NCBI GenBank assembly: GCA_016871355.1
Contig: VFZC01000002.1
Location: forward strand, 52,415-116,414
Source of the DNA: Actinomycetota bacterium
Lineage (GTDB): Bacteria > Actinomycetota > Acidimicrobiia > Acidimicrobiales > Ilumatobacteraceae
Direction: 5' to 3'
Length of the DNA stretch: 64,000 nucleotides
This document shows, piece by piece, positions 40,401 through 47,969 of the stretch. A program made the translations under genes and the position numbers. The notes below the pieces were generated by a model that had not been told where the DNA came from, made no database searches, and worked only from the letters and a program-made list of their open reading frames with translations. The first letter of the stretch is position 1; each line of letters starts with the position of its first letter.

Positions 40401-40847
40401 CAACGACTGCTGGATCATGAGATAGCCGGCGACAGCCGCCGTGCTCGCCTCGCGACCGGCCAGATCGGCCACCGCGCGCGCGGTGCGCAAGCGATCGTTG
40501 CGAATCGACCAGACCACGTCGCGGGCGGCGATGACCCGCGACGACAACCGCTCGAGTTCGTCGTCGTTCAGATCGCCGGCTCCATCGTCGAGGGTCCGCT
40601 CGACGAGAGCGGTGGCGGCGTCGATCCGATCGAGGCGGGCTTCGATCCCGACTTCGAGTTCACGCTGGTCGAGCAACGCTCGACAGCCCGGTACACCCTT
40701 CAGGATCTCGTTGACCCCACCCACCAGATCGGTGATGTCCTCGAGCGACGACGACTGCGCGGCGCGGTCGAGCGGCGTGAGGATCGAATCGACCGTCGGG
40801 ACCTCACGGGTCGACGGACGGCTCACCAAGGCGATGATGCCGCACAT
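37458..40847 (-). CDS. glmS: Outsized GlmS-like glutamine-fructose-6-phosphate aminotransferase
   Basis: A 1129-residue relative of GlmS (about 610), which makes glucosamine-6-phosphate. Cys2 of MCGIIALVSRP is the glutaminase nucleophile. The glutaminase motifs are spread out: RGRDSAG at 158-164 (near 26 in E. coli) and GHTRWAS at 253-259 (near 70), with helical insertions before each. SIS1 includes SQSGTTTDT (570-577) and STKAFYAQV (624-632); SIS2 includes GNGYNAIAAHEVRIKLSEL and EDKKHIDLS. QAKTVTVG at 931-938 resembles the normal C-terminal LAKSVTVE, but about 190 further residues follow. Genome context (glmM before, acpS after) supports a cell-wall role. ATG has TAACCT seven bases upstream. 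Confidence 0.85.
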   Translation of the reverse strand: MCGIIALVSRPSTREVPTVDSILTPLDRAAQSSSLEDITDLVGGVNEILKGVPGCRALLDQRELEVGIEARLDRIDAATALVERTLDDGAGDLNDDELERLSSRVIAARDVVWSIRNDRLRTARAVADLAGREASTAAVAGYLMIQQSLSVLDRLEVRGRDSAGIHVFVWNHGLAADDPTLRQALDERGTDPLFQNRSVRSVADGSVLSFVYKAAAEIGELGDNTRALRAAVADDDLLRRALSNPAARTSLVGHTRWASVGIISEPNAHPVNSEFVDSSPDPYVIAALNGDVDNHGDLRIEHGLRFAHAITTDAKVIPSLVSTHRAKGAEPAEAFRRTVASFEGSVAIAAAASDDPNRLFVALHGSGQGLFVGVADDCFVVASEPYGVVEETTRYLRLDGETKSPASDVKGQIVVLDGERAGTIEGITRLSYDGTEMPVVSGELARAEVTTRDIDRGDAPHFLLKEIGEAPESLRKTLRGKIAEVDGRLMARPGSRALPAAVVSRLTSGAITKIRVIGQGTAAVAGQSCANLLDELSEGRLDVDPVTATELSGFGLRLDMSDTLVIAVSQSGTTTDTNRTVDLARSRGALVIGIVNRRGSDLCDKADGVLFTSDGRDVEMSVASTKAFYAQVAAGVLLACAITAHMGLGSDRRRHELLAALRALPDAMRDVIGRRADIGDIARRYAPSKRYWAVVGNGYNAIAAHEVRIKLSELCYKSISCDITEDKKHIDLSCEPLILVCAAGLVGGTADDVAKEIAIYRAHKATPIVVADRDDKRFSGASAVVDVPSTDAALAFVLSAMVGHLFGYEAARAIDDLARALREAREIVEDTVLATDDGDLVVGRLRSALASASERFRETLRAGTYDGHLEASTAVRLAAMFRIVLDRSPVEAYQEETGKVGSPAALVDDLTQALTRAIEELTRPIDAIKHQAKTVTVGISRSDEGILDRALVQAVLETGTGRDVLSYRTLKVLAELDPAVESVVGFTRYRIEGDVSAATISVVDRGGLSRDIPSRVERNPVLMGTKRRVADQQEVLVARGRSDGRTVIFVPEVKAGLTVGLLLLHVRFHDRLPVAVMRGVLQGYDRRYDRLVDWVSETEGQMRDELLSDISVADLLIVPISDVADRWRR

Positions 40848-40854
40848 GTCGAAC

Positions 40855-40860
40855 AGGTTA
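40855..40860 (-). promoter_or_regulatory. -10 element (TAACCT) for the GlmS-like gene
   Basis: Minus-strand TAACCT ends seven bases before the ATG at 40847; leaderless spacing in the 37-base gap after glmM. Confidence 0.5.
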
Positions 40861-40884
40861 CCGAGGGGTTGGGGACGCTGATGA

Positions 40885-42231
40885 TCAGGCGAAACGCTCG
40901 GCGGCCACGGCGCAGAGCCGATCGACCACGGCCTGCGCTTCGTCGTGAGATGCCGCTTCGGCCATCACGCGCACCAGTGGCTCGGTTCCGCTCGAACGAA
41001 CCAACACCCGGCCTTCGGAACCGAGGCGCTGTTCTTCGGCCGTGATCTCGTCACGCATCTCAGCGGCGGCATCAGCCGGACGACGACCCACGCGAACGTT
41101 GCGCAACACTTGCGGATACGTGGTCATGACGGCGGAGGCCAACTCGGACAGACTGCGCGCACGACGACGCGCCAACACCGACACGAACACCGCCGCCACG
41201 AGACCGTCGCCGGTGGTGCCCATGTCACGATGGATGATGTGACCGCTCTGTTCGCCACCGAGCACGAATTCACCGTCGTCCATGGCATCGAGAACATGAC
41301 GGTCACCCACGGGTGTGGTGACCACCTGGATACCGGCCGCTTCCATCGCCCGATGGAATCCGAGATTGGCCATCACCGTGGCCACCACCACGCCACCGGC
41401 CAGACGACCTTGTTCGCGTCGCTCGAGAGCCGACAACGCGATGAGCCGATCGCCGTCGACCACCTGTCCGCGATCGTCGACCGCGATCACACGATCGCCG
41501 TCCCCGTCGAATGCGAACGCGAAGTCGACACCGCCCATCTGACGCACGAAGTCGCACAACTGGCGCGGAGCGGTGGCCCCGCACTCGCGATTGATGTTGG
41601 TTCCGTCGGGTGCATCGTTGAGCACGATCACATCGGCTCCGAGCGCGCGGAACACGCGCGGTGCCGCTTCGTACATCGCGCCGTTGGCGGTGTCGAGAAC
41701 CACGCGCGCTCCAGCCAGACACTGCTCGGCGAACAACGACACCGCGTGATCGACGTACCACGACAACGCGTCGGTGCGCGGAACCACACTGCCCACACGA
41801 CGGGGGATCGATCCACTCGGCTCGGCGGCCAGGATGGCGGTGAGTTCGGCCTCGATCGCCTGTTGCGTGGCGTCATCGACCTTGCGCCCACCGGCAACGA
41901 ACACCTTGATCCCGTTGTCGGTGTACGGATTGTGCGACGCGGTGATCACGACACCGGGAATGCCGTCGCGCGCAGCCAAAGCGGCGATGGCCGGCGTGGG
42001 CACGACGGCGACGTCGTCGACATCGACCCCTTCCGCCGCCACACCAGCCGCCAAAGCGGTCTGCAGAGCCGGTCCTGATTCGCGTGGATCTCGGCCGATC
42101 ACCAGACGCGACGGCGACAACACCCGACCAACGGCACGACCGAGCGCCAGGGCGAACTCGGGAGTGATCTCTTCGATGGCGACACCGCGCACGCCGTCGG
42201 TTCCGAACCGCGGGTGCGCCACTGCCGACAT
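40885..42231 (-). CDS. glmM: Phosphoglucosamine mutase
   Basis: A 448-residue alpha-phosphohexomutase converting glucosamine-6-phosphate to the 1-phosphate for UDP-GlcNAc. The phosphoserine loop is VVITASHNPYTDNGIK, the magnesium loop FAFDGDGDRVIAVDD, the sugar-specificity loop GGEQSGH and the phosphate-binding end VRSSGTEPLVRVM. Starts MSAVAHPRFGTDGVRG, 11 bases after rpsI; its product feeds MurA. Confidence 0.97.
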   Translation of the reverse strand: MSAVAHPRFGTDGVRGVAIEEITPEFALALGRAVGRVLSPSRLVIGRDPRESGPALQTALAAGVAAEGVDVDDVAVVPTPAIAALAARDGIPGVVITASHNPYTDNGIKVFVAGGRKVDDATQQAIEAELTAILAAEPSGSIPRRVGSVVPRTDALSWYVDHAVSLFAEQCLAGARVVLDTANGAMYEAAPRVFRALGADVIVLNDAPDGTNINRECGATAPRQLCDFVRQMGGVDFAFAFDGDGDRVIAVDDRGQVVDGDRLIALSALERREQGRLAGGVVVATVMANLGFHRAMEAAGIQVVTTPVGDRHVLDAMDDGEFVLGGEQSGHIIHRDMGTTGDGLVAAVFVSVLARRRARSLSELASAVMTTYPQVLRNVRVGRRPADAAAEMRDEITAEEQRLGSEGRVLVRSSGTEPLVRVMAEAASHDEAQAVVDRLCAVAAERFA

Positions 42232-42242
42232 GCGGCGCTCGC

Positions 42243-42635
42243 TCAGCGCTTGGTGTACTGCGGCGCCTTACGGGCCTTCTTGAGGCCGTACTTCTTGCTC
42301 TCCTTACGACGCGAGTCGCGGGTGAGCAGTCCGGCCTTCTTGAGGGCGGGGCGCGCTTCGGGATCGAGTTCGGCGAGCGAACGAGCCAGACCCATGCGCA
42401 TCGCGCCGGACTGACCGGTGACGCCACCGCCGATGACGGTGGCGTCGACGTCGTACTGCTCGGCGGTGTTGGTGACACGCAGTGCCTCGACAGCAGAGTT
42501 GCGCTGTGTGGCGGTGCCGAAGTACTGATCGATCGGCTTGCCGTTGATGACGACCTTGCCGGTGCCTGGACGAACACGCACACGTGCGATGGCGGCCTTG
42601 CGGCGTCCGGTTGTCTGAGTCAGGGGCTTGCTCAT
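42243..42635 (-). CDS. rpsI: 30S ribosomal protein S9
   Basis: A 130-residue S9 with the TGRRKAAIARVRVRPGTG opening, GGGVTGQSGAMRMGLARSL middle and the basic tail ending QYTKR that reaches the P-site tRNA. Follows rplM by 11 bases, the universal rplM-rpsI pair. Confidence 0.97.
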   Translation of the reverse strand: MSKPLTQTTGRRKAAIARVRVRPGTGKVVINGKPIDQYFGTATQRNSAVEALRVTNTAEQYDVDATVIGGGVTGQSGAMRMGLARSLAELDPEARPALKKAGLLTRDSRRKESKKYGLKKARKAPQYTKR

Positions 42636-42646
42636 GATGCGATCCT

Positions 42647-43093
42647 TCAGCGGGCCTTGGCGTGGTCGATGTTGCGAACGGTCGGGTTCTGCGAAGAGTG
42701 CGGATGCTCGGCGCCGCCGTACACCTTCAACTTCTTGATCATCTGACGACCGAGAGGACCCTTGGGCAACATGCCGCGAATCGAGTTGCGGATGGCCTCA
42801 TCGGGACGGCGCGCCAACAAGTGAGCGAAGGTTTCGCTCTTCATACCGCCGGGGTAACCCGAGTAGCGGTAGATCATGTGGCGATCGGCCTTGCCCGAGG
42901 TCATGACGATCTTGTCGGCGTTGATGACGATGACGTGATCGCCCATGTCCCTGTGCGGTGCGAACACGGGCTTGTGCTTGCCACGCAGAAGGATGGCGGC
43001 TTCGGTGCACAGACGACCGAGCACCATGCCCTCGGCATCGAGGACATGCCACTCGCGCTTCACATCGCTGGCCTTGGGTGAGTAGGTGCTCAT
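42647..43093 (-). CDS. rplM: 50S ribosomal protein L13
   Basis: A 148-residue L13. REWHVLDAEGMVLGRLCTEAA, HVIVINADKIVMTSGK and AIRNSIRGMLPKGPLGRQ are family signatures. The ATG at 43093 is used because upstream codons (MRSVYRASSSKEVL) are not conserved and lie in the leader. Promoted from the 43149-43154 element rather than by read-through from truA alone. Confidence 0.96.
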   Translation of the reverse strand: MSTYSPKASDVKREWHVLDAEGMVLGRLCTEAAILLRGKHKPVFAPHRDMGDHVIVINADKIVMTSGKADRHMIYRYSGYPGGMKSETFAHLLARRPDEAIRNSIRGMLPKGPLGRQMIKKLKVYGGAEHPHSSQNPTVRNIDHAKAR

Positions 43094-43148
43094 GAGAACT
43101 TCTTTCGACGAGCTGGCGCGGTACACCGACCGCACACAGGACCCTGGA

Positions 43149-43154
43149 ATGATA
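43149..43154 (-). promoter_or_regulatory. -10 element (TATCAT) for rplM-rpsI
   Basis: Minus-strand TATCAT in the 66-base gap between truA and rplM, giving a leader of roughly 50 bases. No strong -35. Confidence 0.4.
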
Positions 43155-43159
43155 CGGGC

Positions 43160-43933
43160 CTAGTACCCGACTTCCCACAGGCACAGACCCTCGGGAGGGG
43201 CCACCTGACCTGCGGCTGACCGGGAACAGGCGGCCAGGATCCCGGTGATCTCGCCGGGAGTGATCTTGCCGGTTCCGACGTCGACCAGGGTGCCCACGAT
43301 CGAGCGGACCATCTGGTGGCAAAAGGCCGTGGCCCTGATCTCGAAACGCAGCAGTCGGGCCCCGTGTTCGGTGCGCTGTTCGGTCCATTCGGCCGACAGG
43401 ACCCGCCGGACGAGCGAGTGCTCACCGTCTTTGGGACGGCGGCAGAACGACGAGAAGTCGTGCTCCCCCACCAACGGATCGCAGGCCATCTGCATGAGCG
43501 GCAGGTTGAGCGGATGGCTCACGTGCCACGACGTCGCGGCCATGAACGGGTCGGGCGTCTCGTCGTTCAGCACGAGATAGCGATAGTGCCGCCAGGTGGC
43601 CGAGAAGCGGGCCGAGAAGTCGGAGTCGGCCGGTGCGGCCTCGCGCACGACGACACCCGGAGCACACATCTTGGTGAGGCGTCGGGGCAACGATTCGAGA
43701 TCGAGATCGCTGGGCAGGTCGACACTCACCACTTGGCCCCACGCGTGAACGCCGGCGTCGGTGCGGCCGGCACCCTGGACCTCGATGTCGCTCTGCGCGA
43801 TGGTGGACAGTGCGTCGTTCAGCGAACCGGCCACCGTGCGCACACCCTCATTGGTGGCGAAGCCGTGGAAGTGCGAACCGTCGTAGGCCAACAACAGACG
43901 AACCCGCCGTGAGGCGGGTTCGTTCGAAGACAT
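43160..43933 (-). CDS. truA: tRNA pseudouridine(38-40) synthase
   Basis: A 257-residue TruA. The catalytic aspartate is D59 in GAGRTDAGVHAWGQ, with RLLLAYDGSHFHGFATNEGVRTV at the start and FCRRPKDGEHSLVRRVL, RFEIRATAFCHQMVRSIVG later. It modifies the anticodon arm of many tRNAs. Lies 41 bases after rplQ, the typical actinobacterial order. Confidence 0.95.
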   Translation of the reverse strand: MSSNEPASRRVRLLLAYDGSHFHGFATNEGVRTVAGSLNDALSTIAQSDIEVQGAGRTDAGVHAWGQVVSVDLPSDLDLESLPRRLTKMCAPGVVVREAAPADSDFSARFSATWRHYRYLVLNDETPDPFMAATSWHVSHPLNLPLMQMACDPLVGEHDFSSFCRRPKDGEHSLVRRVLSAEWTEQRTEHGARLLRFEIRATAFCHQMVRSIVGTLVDVGTGKITPGEITGILAACSRSAAGQVAPPEGLCLWEVGY

Positions 43934-43974
43934 GAGCGTGGTGGTGAGGGAGCCCGGTGGCGGACTCGTTCGAA

Positions 43975-44346
43975 TCAGACGAGTTCGACGCGCGCCATGG
44001 GGGCGTTGTCGCCCTGACGCGGACCCAACTTCAGGATGCGCAAGTAACCACCGTTGCGGTCGGCGAAACGCGGAGCGATGTCGGCGACCAACTTGTGGGT
44101 CATCTCCTTGTCGCCCAGGTACGACTGGAGCTGACGAATGCGGTGCAGGCTGGCGGCGTCGCCGTCCTGAGCCTTCTTCGCCTTGGTGATGAGCTTCTCG
44201 GCGATGGGGCGCAGAGCCTTGGCCTTGGCCTCGGTGGTCTCGATCGCCTCAGCGGCGAACAGCGATGCCGCGAGGTTGGCCATCATCAACTTCTGGTGGG
44301 CAGCGCTGCCACCGAAGTTGCGAGCGCGTCGGGGTGTTGCGGGCAT
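43975..44346 (-). CDS. rplQ: 50S ribosomal protein L17
   Basis: A 123-residue L17 (PATPRRARNFGGSAAHQKLMMANLAASL, TEAKAKALRPIAEKLITKAKK). The ATG at 44346 gives the standard length; the longer reading to 44496 runs into the gene space of rpoA and is rejected. Last ribosomal gene of the alpha operon. Confidence 0.96.
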   Translation of the reverse strand: MPATPRRARNFGGSAAHQKLMMANLAASLFAAEAIETTEAKAKALRPIAEKLITKAKKAQDGDAASLHRIRQLQSYLGDKEMTHKLVADIAPRFADRNGGYLRILKLGPRQGDNAPMARVELV

Positions 44347-44380
44347 GGTCGTCGTCTTTCTTCGTTCTGTTCGTTGTTCG

Positions 44381-45313
44381 TCAGCCGCGCAGCGAGAGAC
44401 CGCGCTCGTCGAGCTTCTGCTTGACTTCGTCGAGGCTCTTCTGGCCGAAGTTGGTGATGTTGAGGAGATCGTCTTCGGTCTTCTGCAGGAGCTCACCGAT
44501 GGTGTTCACCTGTGCGCGCTTCAAGCAGTTGCGCGGACGCTCGGACAGATCGAGTTCTTCGATGGCGATGTCGAGATCGGGGCTGGACGCACCGGCCTGG
44601 ATGACTTCACCGAGTTCGAGACCCTTGGGCTCGTCGGACAGATTGGCCACCAGATCGACGAGCGAGCGAAGCGTGGCGCCAGCCGACGCGAGGGCCTCGC
44701 GCGGGCTCATGGTTCCGTCGGTCTCGATGTCGATCACGAGACGGTCGTAGTTGGTGGACTGCTCCACGCGGGTGGGCTGCACATCGAACATCACGCGGCG
44801 AACCGGCGAGAAGATCGAGTCGATCGGGATGACGCCGATGGTACGGGTGCCGGCCTCACGGTCGGACGAGAGGTAACCGCGACCCTGCGACACGGTGAGA
44901 TCGATGGCCAAACGGCCCTTCGCGTTCACGTGCGCGATGACGAGGTCCTTGTTGAGGATCTCGACTTCGGCCGGGCACTTGATGTCGCCAGCGGTGATGA
45001 CGGCGTCACCACGCACGTCGAGACGAAGAACGACGTCGTCTTCCGAGTCGGAGCGAAGAACGATGTCCTTCAGGTTGAGGATGATGTCGGTGACGTCCTC
45101 GGAGACACCGGTGATGGTGTCGAACTCGTGCAGCGCCTCGTCGAACTTGACGGTGGTGATGGCGGCACCCGGGATGGCCGAGAGCAGTGTGCGACGCAGC
45201 GAGTTGCCGATCGTGTGGCCGAAACCCGGCTCGAGCGGTCCGATCGCGAAACGCTGGCGATTGTTGGACTCCTCGTTGTCGGCTTCGACGGTGGGGCGCT
45301 GAATGACGAGCAT
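44381..45313 (-). CDS. rpoA: DNA-directed RNA polymerase subunit alpha
   Basis: A 310-residue alpha subunit. The N-terminal dimerisation domain contains IGPLEPGFGHTIGNSLRRTLLSAIPGAAIT; the C-terminal domain has the helix-hairpin region RPRNCLKRAQVNTIGELLQKTEDDLLNITNFGQKSLDEV that binds UP elements and activators. The ATG at 45313 has AAGGAAG upstream. The 419-residue reading begins inside rpsD and is rejected. Confidence 0.98.
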   Translation of the reverse strand: MLVIQRPTVEADNEESNNRQRFAIGPLEPGFGHTIGNSLRRTLLSAIPGAAITTVKFDEALHEFDTITGVSEDVTDIILNLKDIVLRSDSEDDVVLRLDVRGDAVITAGDIKCPAEVEILNKDLVIAHVNAKGRLAIDLTVSQGRGYLSSDREAGTRTIGVIPIDSIFSPVRRVMFDVQPTRVEQSTNYDRLVIDIETDGTMSPREALASAGATLRSLVDLVANLSDEPKGLELGEVIQAGASSPDLDIAIEELDLSERPRNCLKRAQVNTIGELLQKTEDDLLNITNFGQKSLDEVKQKLDERGLSLRG

Positions 45314-45339
45314 GGACACTTCCTTGTTCGGGCCTTGGA

Positions 45340-45957
45340 TTACTTGGAGTACAACTCGACGATGAGCTGTTCGCGCACCGGCACATCGATGTGCTCGCGC
45401 GACGGTTCGGTGCGAACGGAGACCTGCTTGCCGCCGTCGCCCGTCTCGAGCCAACCCACGACCGAACGGTCGAGAGTGTCGAGGTTGTGCTGGATCACGA
45501 TCATGTTGCGCGCCTTGGGCGACAACGTGACGACGTCGCCAGCCTTCACGCGCGCGCTCGGGATGTTGAGACGCTTGCCGTTGACGAGCACGAGACCGTG
45601 GCTCACGAACTGGCGAGCCTGCGGACGGGTGCTGGCCCAATTGGCGCGGTAGACCACGTTGTCGAGACGCAGTTCGAGAAGACGCAGCAGGTTCTCACCG
45701 GTGGGACCGGCGAGACGGTTGGCCTCTTCGTAGGTCTTGCGGAACTGACGCTCGAGAACGCCGTAGATGTACTTGGCCTTCTGCTTCTCCTGGAGCTGAG
45801 TCAGATACTCGCTGCCACTCGAACGACGACGTGTGCGGCCGTGCTGGCCGGGAGGGAACGGGCGACGCTCGAGAGCCTTCGAGCCCTTGGCGTTCTCGAA
45901 GACGTTGATGCCGAGGCGACGCGACAAGCGCACCTTGGGTCCGGTGTAACGAGCCAT
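45340..45957 (-). CDS. rpsD: 30S ribosomal protein S4
   Basis: A 205-residue S4 of the non-zinc-type N-terminus (ARYTGPKVRLSRRLGINVFEN) with the S4 RNA-binding domain RLDNVVYRANWASTRPQARQFVSHGLVLVNGK. S4 nucleates 30S assembly and in many bacteria represses the alpha operon. Confidence 0.97.
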   Translation of the reverse strand: MARYTGPKVRLSRRLGINVFENAKGSKALERRPFPPGQHGRTRRRSSGSEYLTQLQEKQKAKYIYGVLERQFRKTYEEANRLAGPTGENLLRLLELRLDNVVYRANWASTRPQARQFVSHGLVLVNGKRLNIPSARVKAGDVVTLSPKARNMIVIQHNLDTLDRSVVGWLETGDGGKQVSVRTEPSREHIDVPVREQLIVELYSK

Positions 45958-45960
45958 GAC

Positions 45961-46359
45961 TCAGTTCCTCTTCCGCTTCGGCAGCTTGCAACCGTTGTGC
46001 GGAACCGGCGTGACGTCCTTGATGCCCGTCACTTCGATTCCGGTGTTCTGGAGCGAACGAATAGCGGTGTCACGACCCGAGCCCGGGCCCTTGGCGTGAA
46101 CTTCGACGCGACGCATGCCTTGTTCGAACGCAGCCTTGGCTGCCTTCTCGGCCGCCAACTGAGCAGCGAACGGGGTGCTCTTGCGCGACCCCTTGAAACC
46201 GACGCCACCGCCCGACGCCCACGAGACCACATTGCCATCGGGGTCGGTGATGCTGACGATGGTGTTGTTGAACGAGCACTTGATGTGGCACACACCCACG
46301 GTGACGTTCCGACGTTCGCGCTTGCGGGGGCGGCGTCCGCCCGGCTTCGGCTTGGCCAT
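45961..46359 (-). CDS. rpsK: 30S ribosomal protein S11
   Basis: A 132-residue S11: [50 protein letters not shown] is the core, and [13 protein letters not shown] the usual end. Three bases separate it from rpsD. Binds 16S rRNA at the platform near the mRNA exit. Confidence 0.98.
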   Translation of the reverse strand: MAKPKPGGRRPRKRERRNVTVGVCHIKCSFNNTIVSITDPDGNVVSWASGGGVGFKGSRKSTPFAAQLAAEKAAKAAFEQGMRRVEVHAKGPGSGRDTAIRSLQNTGIEVTGIKDVTPVPHNGCKLPKRKRN

Positions 46360-46362
46360 GAC

Positions 46363-46743
46363 TTACTTCCTCACTGCCTTCTTCTTGTTGGCCACGGTCT
46401 TCTTCGGGCCCTTGCGGGTACGAGCGTTGGTCTTGGTGCGCTGACCGCGCACGGGCAGGCCGCGGCGATGACGCACACCCTGCAGGGACTGGATTTCAAT
46501 CTTGCGCTTGATGTCCTGCTGCACTTCACGGCGCAGGTCACCTTCGACGGTGATGTTCTGATCGACCCACACGCGAATGCGGTTCACTTCGTCTTCGGTG
46601 AGGTCGCGCACGCGAGTGTTGGCGTTGAGACCGAGGTCGGAGCAGATCTTCTGAGCAGTCGGACGACCGATGCCGAAGATGTAGGTGAGTGAGATCTCCA
46701 ACCGCTTCTCGCGGGGGATGTCGACACCGGAAATACGAGCCAT
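46363..46743 (-). CDS. rpsM: 30S ribosomal protein S13
   Basis: A 126-residue S13 with [31 protein letters not shown] and [33 protein letters not shown], the helix-two-turn-helix and tail that contact the 30S head and P-site tRNA. Three bases before rpsK. Confidence 0.98.
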   Translation of the reverse strand: MARISGVDIPREKRLEISLTYIFGIGRPTAQKICSDLGLNANTRVRDLTEDEVNRIRVWVDQNITVEGDLRREVQQDIKRKIEIQSLQGVRHRRGLPVRGQRTKTNARTRKGPKKTVANKKKAVRK

Positions 46744-46764
46744 TGAAAAACGTCTGCTTTCTTC

Positions 46765-46878
46765 TCAGCCCTGGCGCTGCTTGTGGCGCGGGTTCTCACA
46801 GATGACCATGACCCGTCCGTGACGACGGATCACCTTGCACTTCTCACAGATCTTCTTGACGCTGGGTCGGACCTTCAT
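46765..46878 (-). CDS. rpmJ: 50S ribosomal protein L36
   Basis: A 37-residue L36 reading [21 protein letters not shown] then [16 protein letters not shown]. The four zinc ligands C-x2-C, C and H are all present, so this is the zinc-binding (C+) form. Sits in the usual place between infA and rpsM. Confidence 0.96.
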   Translation of the reverse strand: MKVRPSVKKICEKCKVIRRHGRVMVICENPRHKQRQG

Positions 46879-46900
46879 CGGTCGTCTCGCTTCTTGTTGT

Positions 46901-47125
46901 TCACTTGTATCGGTAGGTGATACGACCCCGGCTGAGGTCGTACGGAGTGAGTTCGACTTGCACCTTGTCGCCGGGGAGGATGCGGATGTAGTTCATGCGC
47001 ATCTTTCCGGAGATGTGCGCCAAAACTTTGTGGCCGTTCTCCAACTCGACCCTGAACATGGCGTTCGGGAGCGACTCGAGGATCGTGCCTTCCAGAAGGA
47101 TGGCGTCGTCTTTAGGTTTGGCCAG
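46901..47125 (-). CDS. infA: Translation initiation factor IF-1, apparent CTG start
   Basis: A 74-residue IF-1: [20 protein letters not shown], then [42 protein letters not shown] ending RGRITYRYK. The first residues align to the invariant start of IF-1, but the codon there is CTG (47123-47125). Reading upstream in frame gives GTT, GCA, GAG, AAG, GCC, AAC and then a TGA stop, so no ATG, GTG or TTG is available. AAGGAGG lies five bases before the CTG. Next internal Met is about residue 23, well inside the OB fold. rpmJ follows after 22 bases. Confidence 0.9.
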   Translation of the reverse strand: MAKPKDDAILLEGTILESLPNAMFRVELENGHKVLAHISGKMRMNYIRILPGDKVQVELTPYDLSRGRITYRYK

Positions 47126-47196
47126 AACTGCCTCCTTGGCGTTTCAGGGTTCGACTGACTGATGCGTGACAGAGGTCAGATCAGGGCCGGTTGACG

Positions 47197-47202
47197 ATGC
47201 TA
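47197..47202 (-). promoter_or_regulatory. candidate -10 (TAGCAT) for infA-rpmJ and the alpha operon
   Basis: Minus-strand TAGCAT in the 137-base gap between adk and infA, about 72 bases before the CTG start. No good -35 is seen. Confidence 0.35.
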
Positions 47203-47238
47203 CCGGGGGTTTTCCGCCACCCCACCGGGCCAGTTTTC

Positions 47239-47254
47239 GGTCGCTGCGGCGACC
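47239..47254 (-). terminator. Weak hairpin after adk
   Basis: Stem GGTCGC/GCGACC with a four-base loop begins eight bases after the adk stop; there is no U-tract on the minus strand. Possible attenuator or weak terminator. Confidence 0.3.
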
Positions 47255-47262
47255 CGGCCGGG

Positions 47263-47931
47263 TCAGGACTGGGCCCGTTGGGCCACTTCGATGGCTGCCG
47301 TCATCCGGGCGAACACGGTGTCGGGACTGGCCGAACCGTCCACCACGGTGAGGCGACCCCGCGACCCGTAGTACTCGAGCAAGGGTGCGGTCTGGGTCTC
47401 GTAGAGGTCGAGGCGGCGGCTCACCAACTCCTCGGTGTCGTCGTCGCGCTGGACCACGTCTCCCCCACAGGTGTCGCAGGTCCAGGGATGGCGCTCCCGG
47501 CCACTGGCCGTGTAGTTGGTCCCGCAGTCTCGGCAGACCCGCCGTGACGAGATCCGGGCCAGCACCCGATCGCGCGGTACGTCGAGGTCGATCACGGCGT
47601 GCACCGGCTTGGTGGCGGTCAAGGCGTCGAGGGCCTCGGCCTGAGTGACGGTGCGCGGGAACCCGTCGAGGATGTAGCCGCGGGTGGTGGCGTCGTCCTC
47701 CGACAGTCGATGGCGGACGAGTTCGATCATGATCTCGTCACCCACCAAACGGCCGGACTCGATCACTTGTTTGGCGGCGTTGCCCAACTCGGTGCCCTCA
47801 CGCACGGCAGCCCGCAGCATCTCTCCGGTGGAGATGTGCGGAACCACGTAGTGACGCGACAAACGCGAACACTGAGTTCCTTTACCGGCGCCTTGGCGAC
47901 CGATGAGGATGAGCCGGACGCCCTGGATCAT
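47263..47931 (-). CDS. adk: Adenylate kinase
   Basis: A 222-residue adenylate kinase balancing ATP, ADP and AMP. The P-loop reads LILIGRQGAGKGTQCSRLSRHY (GRQ replaces the usual GPP), AMP site IVHRISTGEM-like PHISTGEMLRAAV, and the long LID has a zinc knuckle CRDCGTNY...WTCDTCGGDVVQRDDD. Follows secY by 38 bases. The methionine aminopeptidase gene often found next is absent. Confidence 0.96.
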   Translation of the reverse strand: MIQGVRLILIGRQGAGKGTQCSRLSRHYVVPHISTGEMLRAAVREGTELGNAAKQVIESGRLVGDEIMIELVRHRLSEDDATTRGYILDGFPRTVTQAEALDALTATKPVHAVIDLDVPRDRVLARISSRRVCRDCGTNYTASGRERHPWTCDTCGGDVVQRDDDTEELVSRRLDLYETQTAPLLEYYGSRGRLTVVDGSASPDTVFARMTAAIEVAQRAQS

Positions 47932-47969
47932 CGGTCAGCTCCGGCGCGAACGACGACGCCGGCGGCGCA

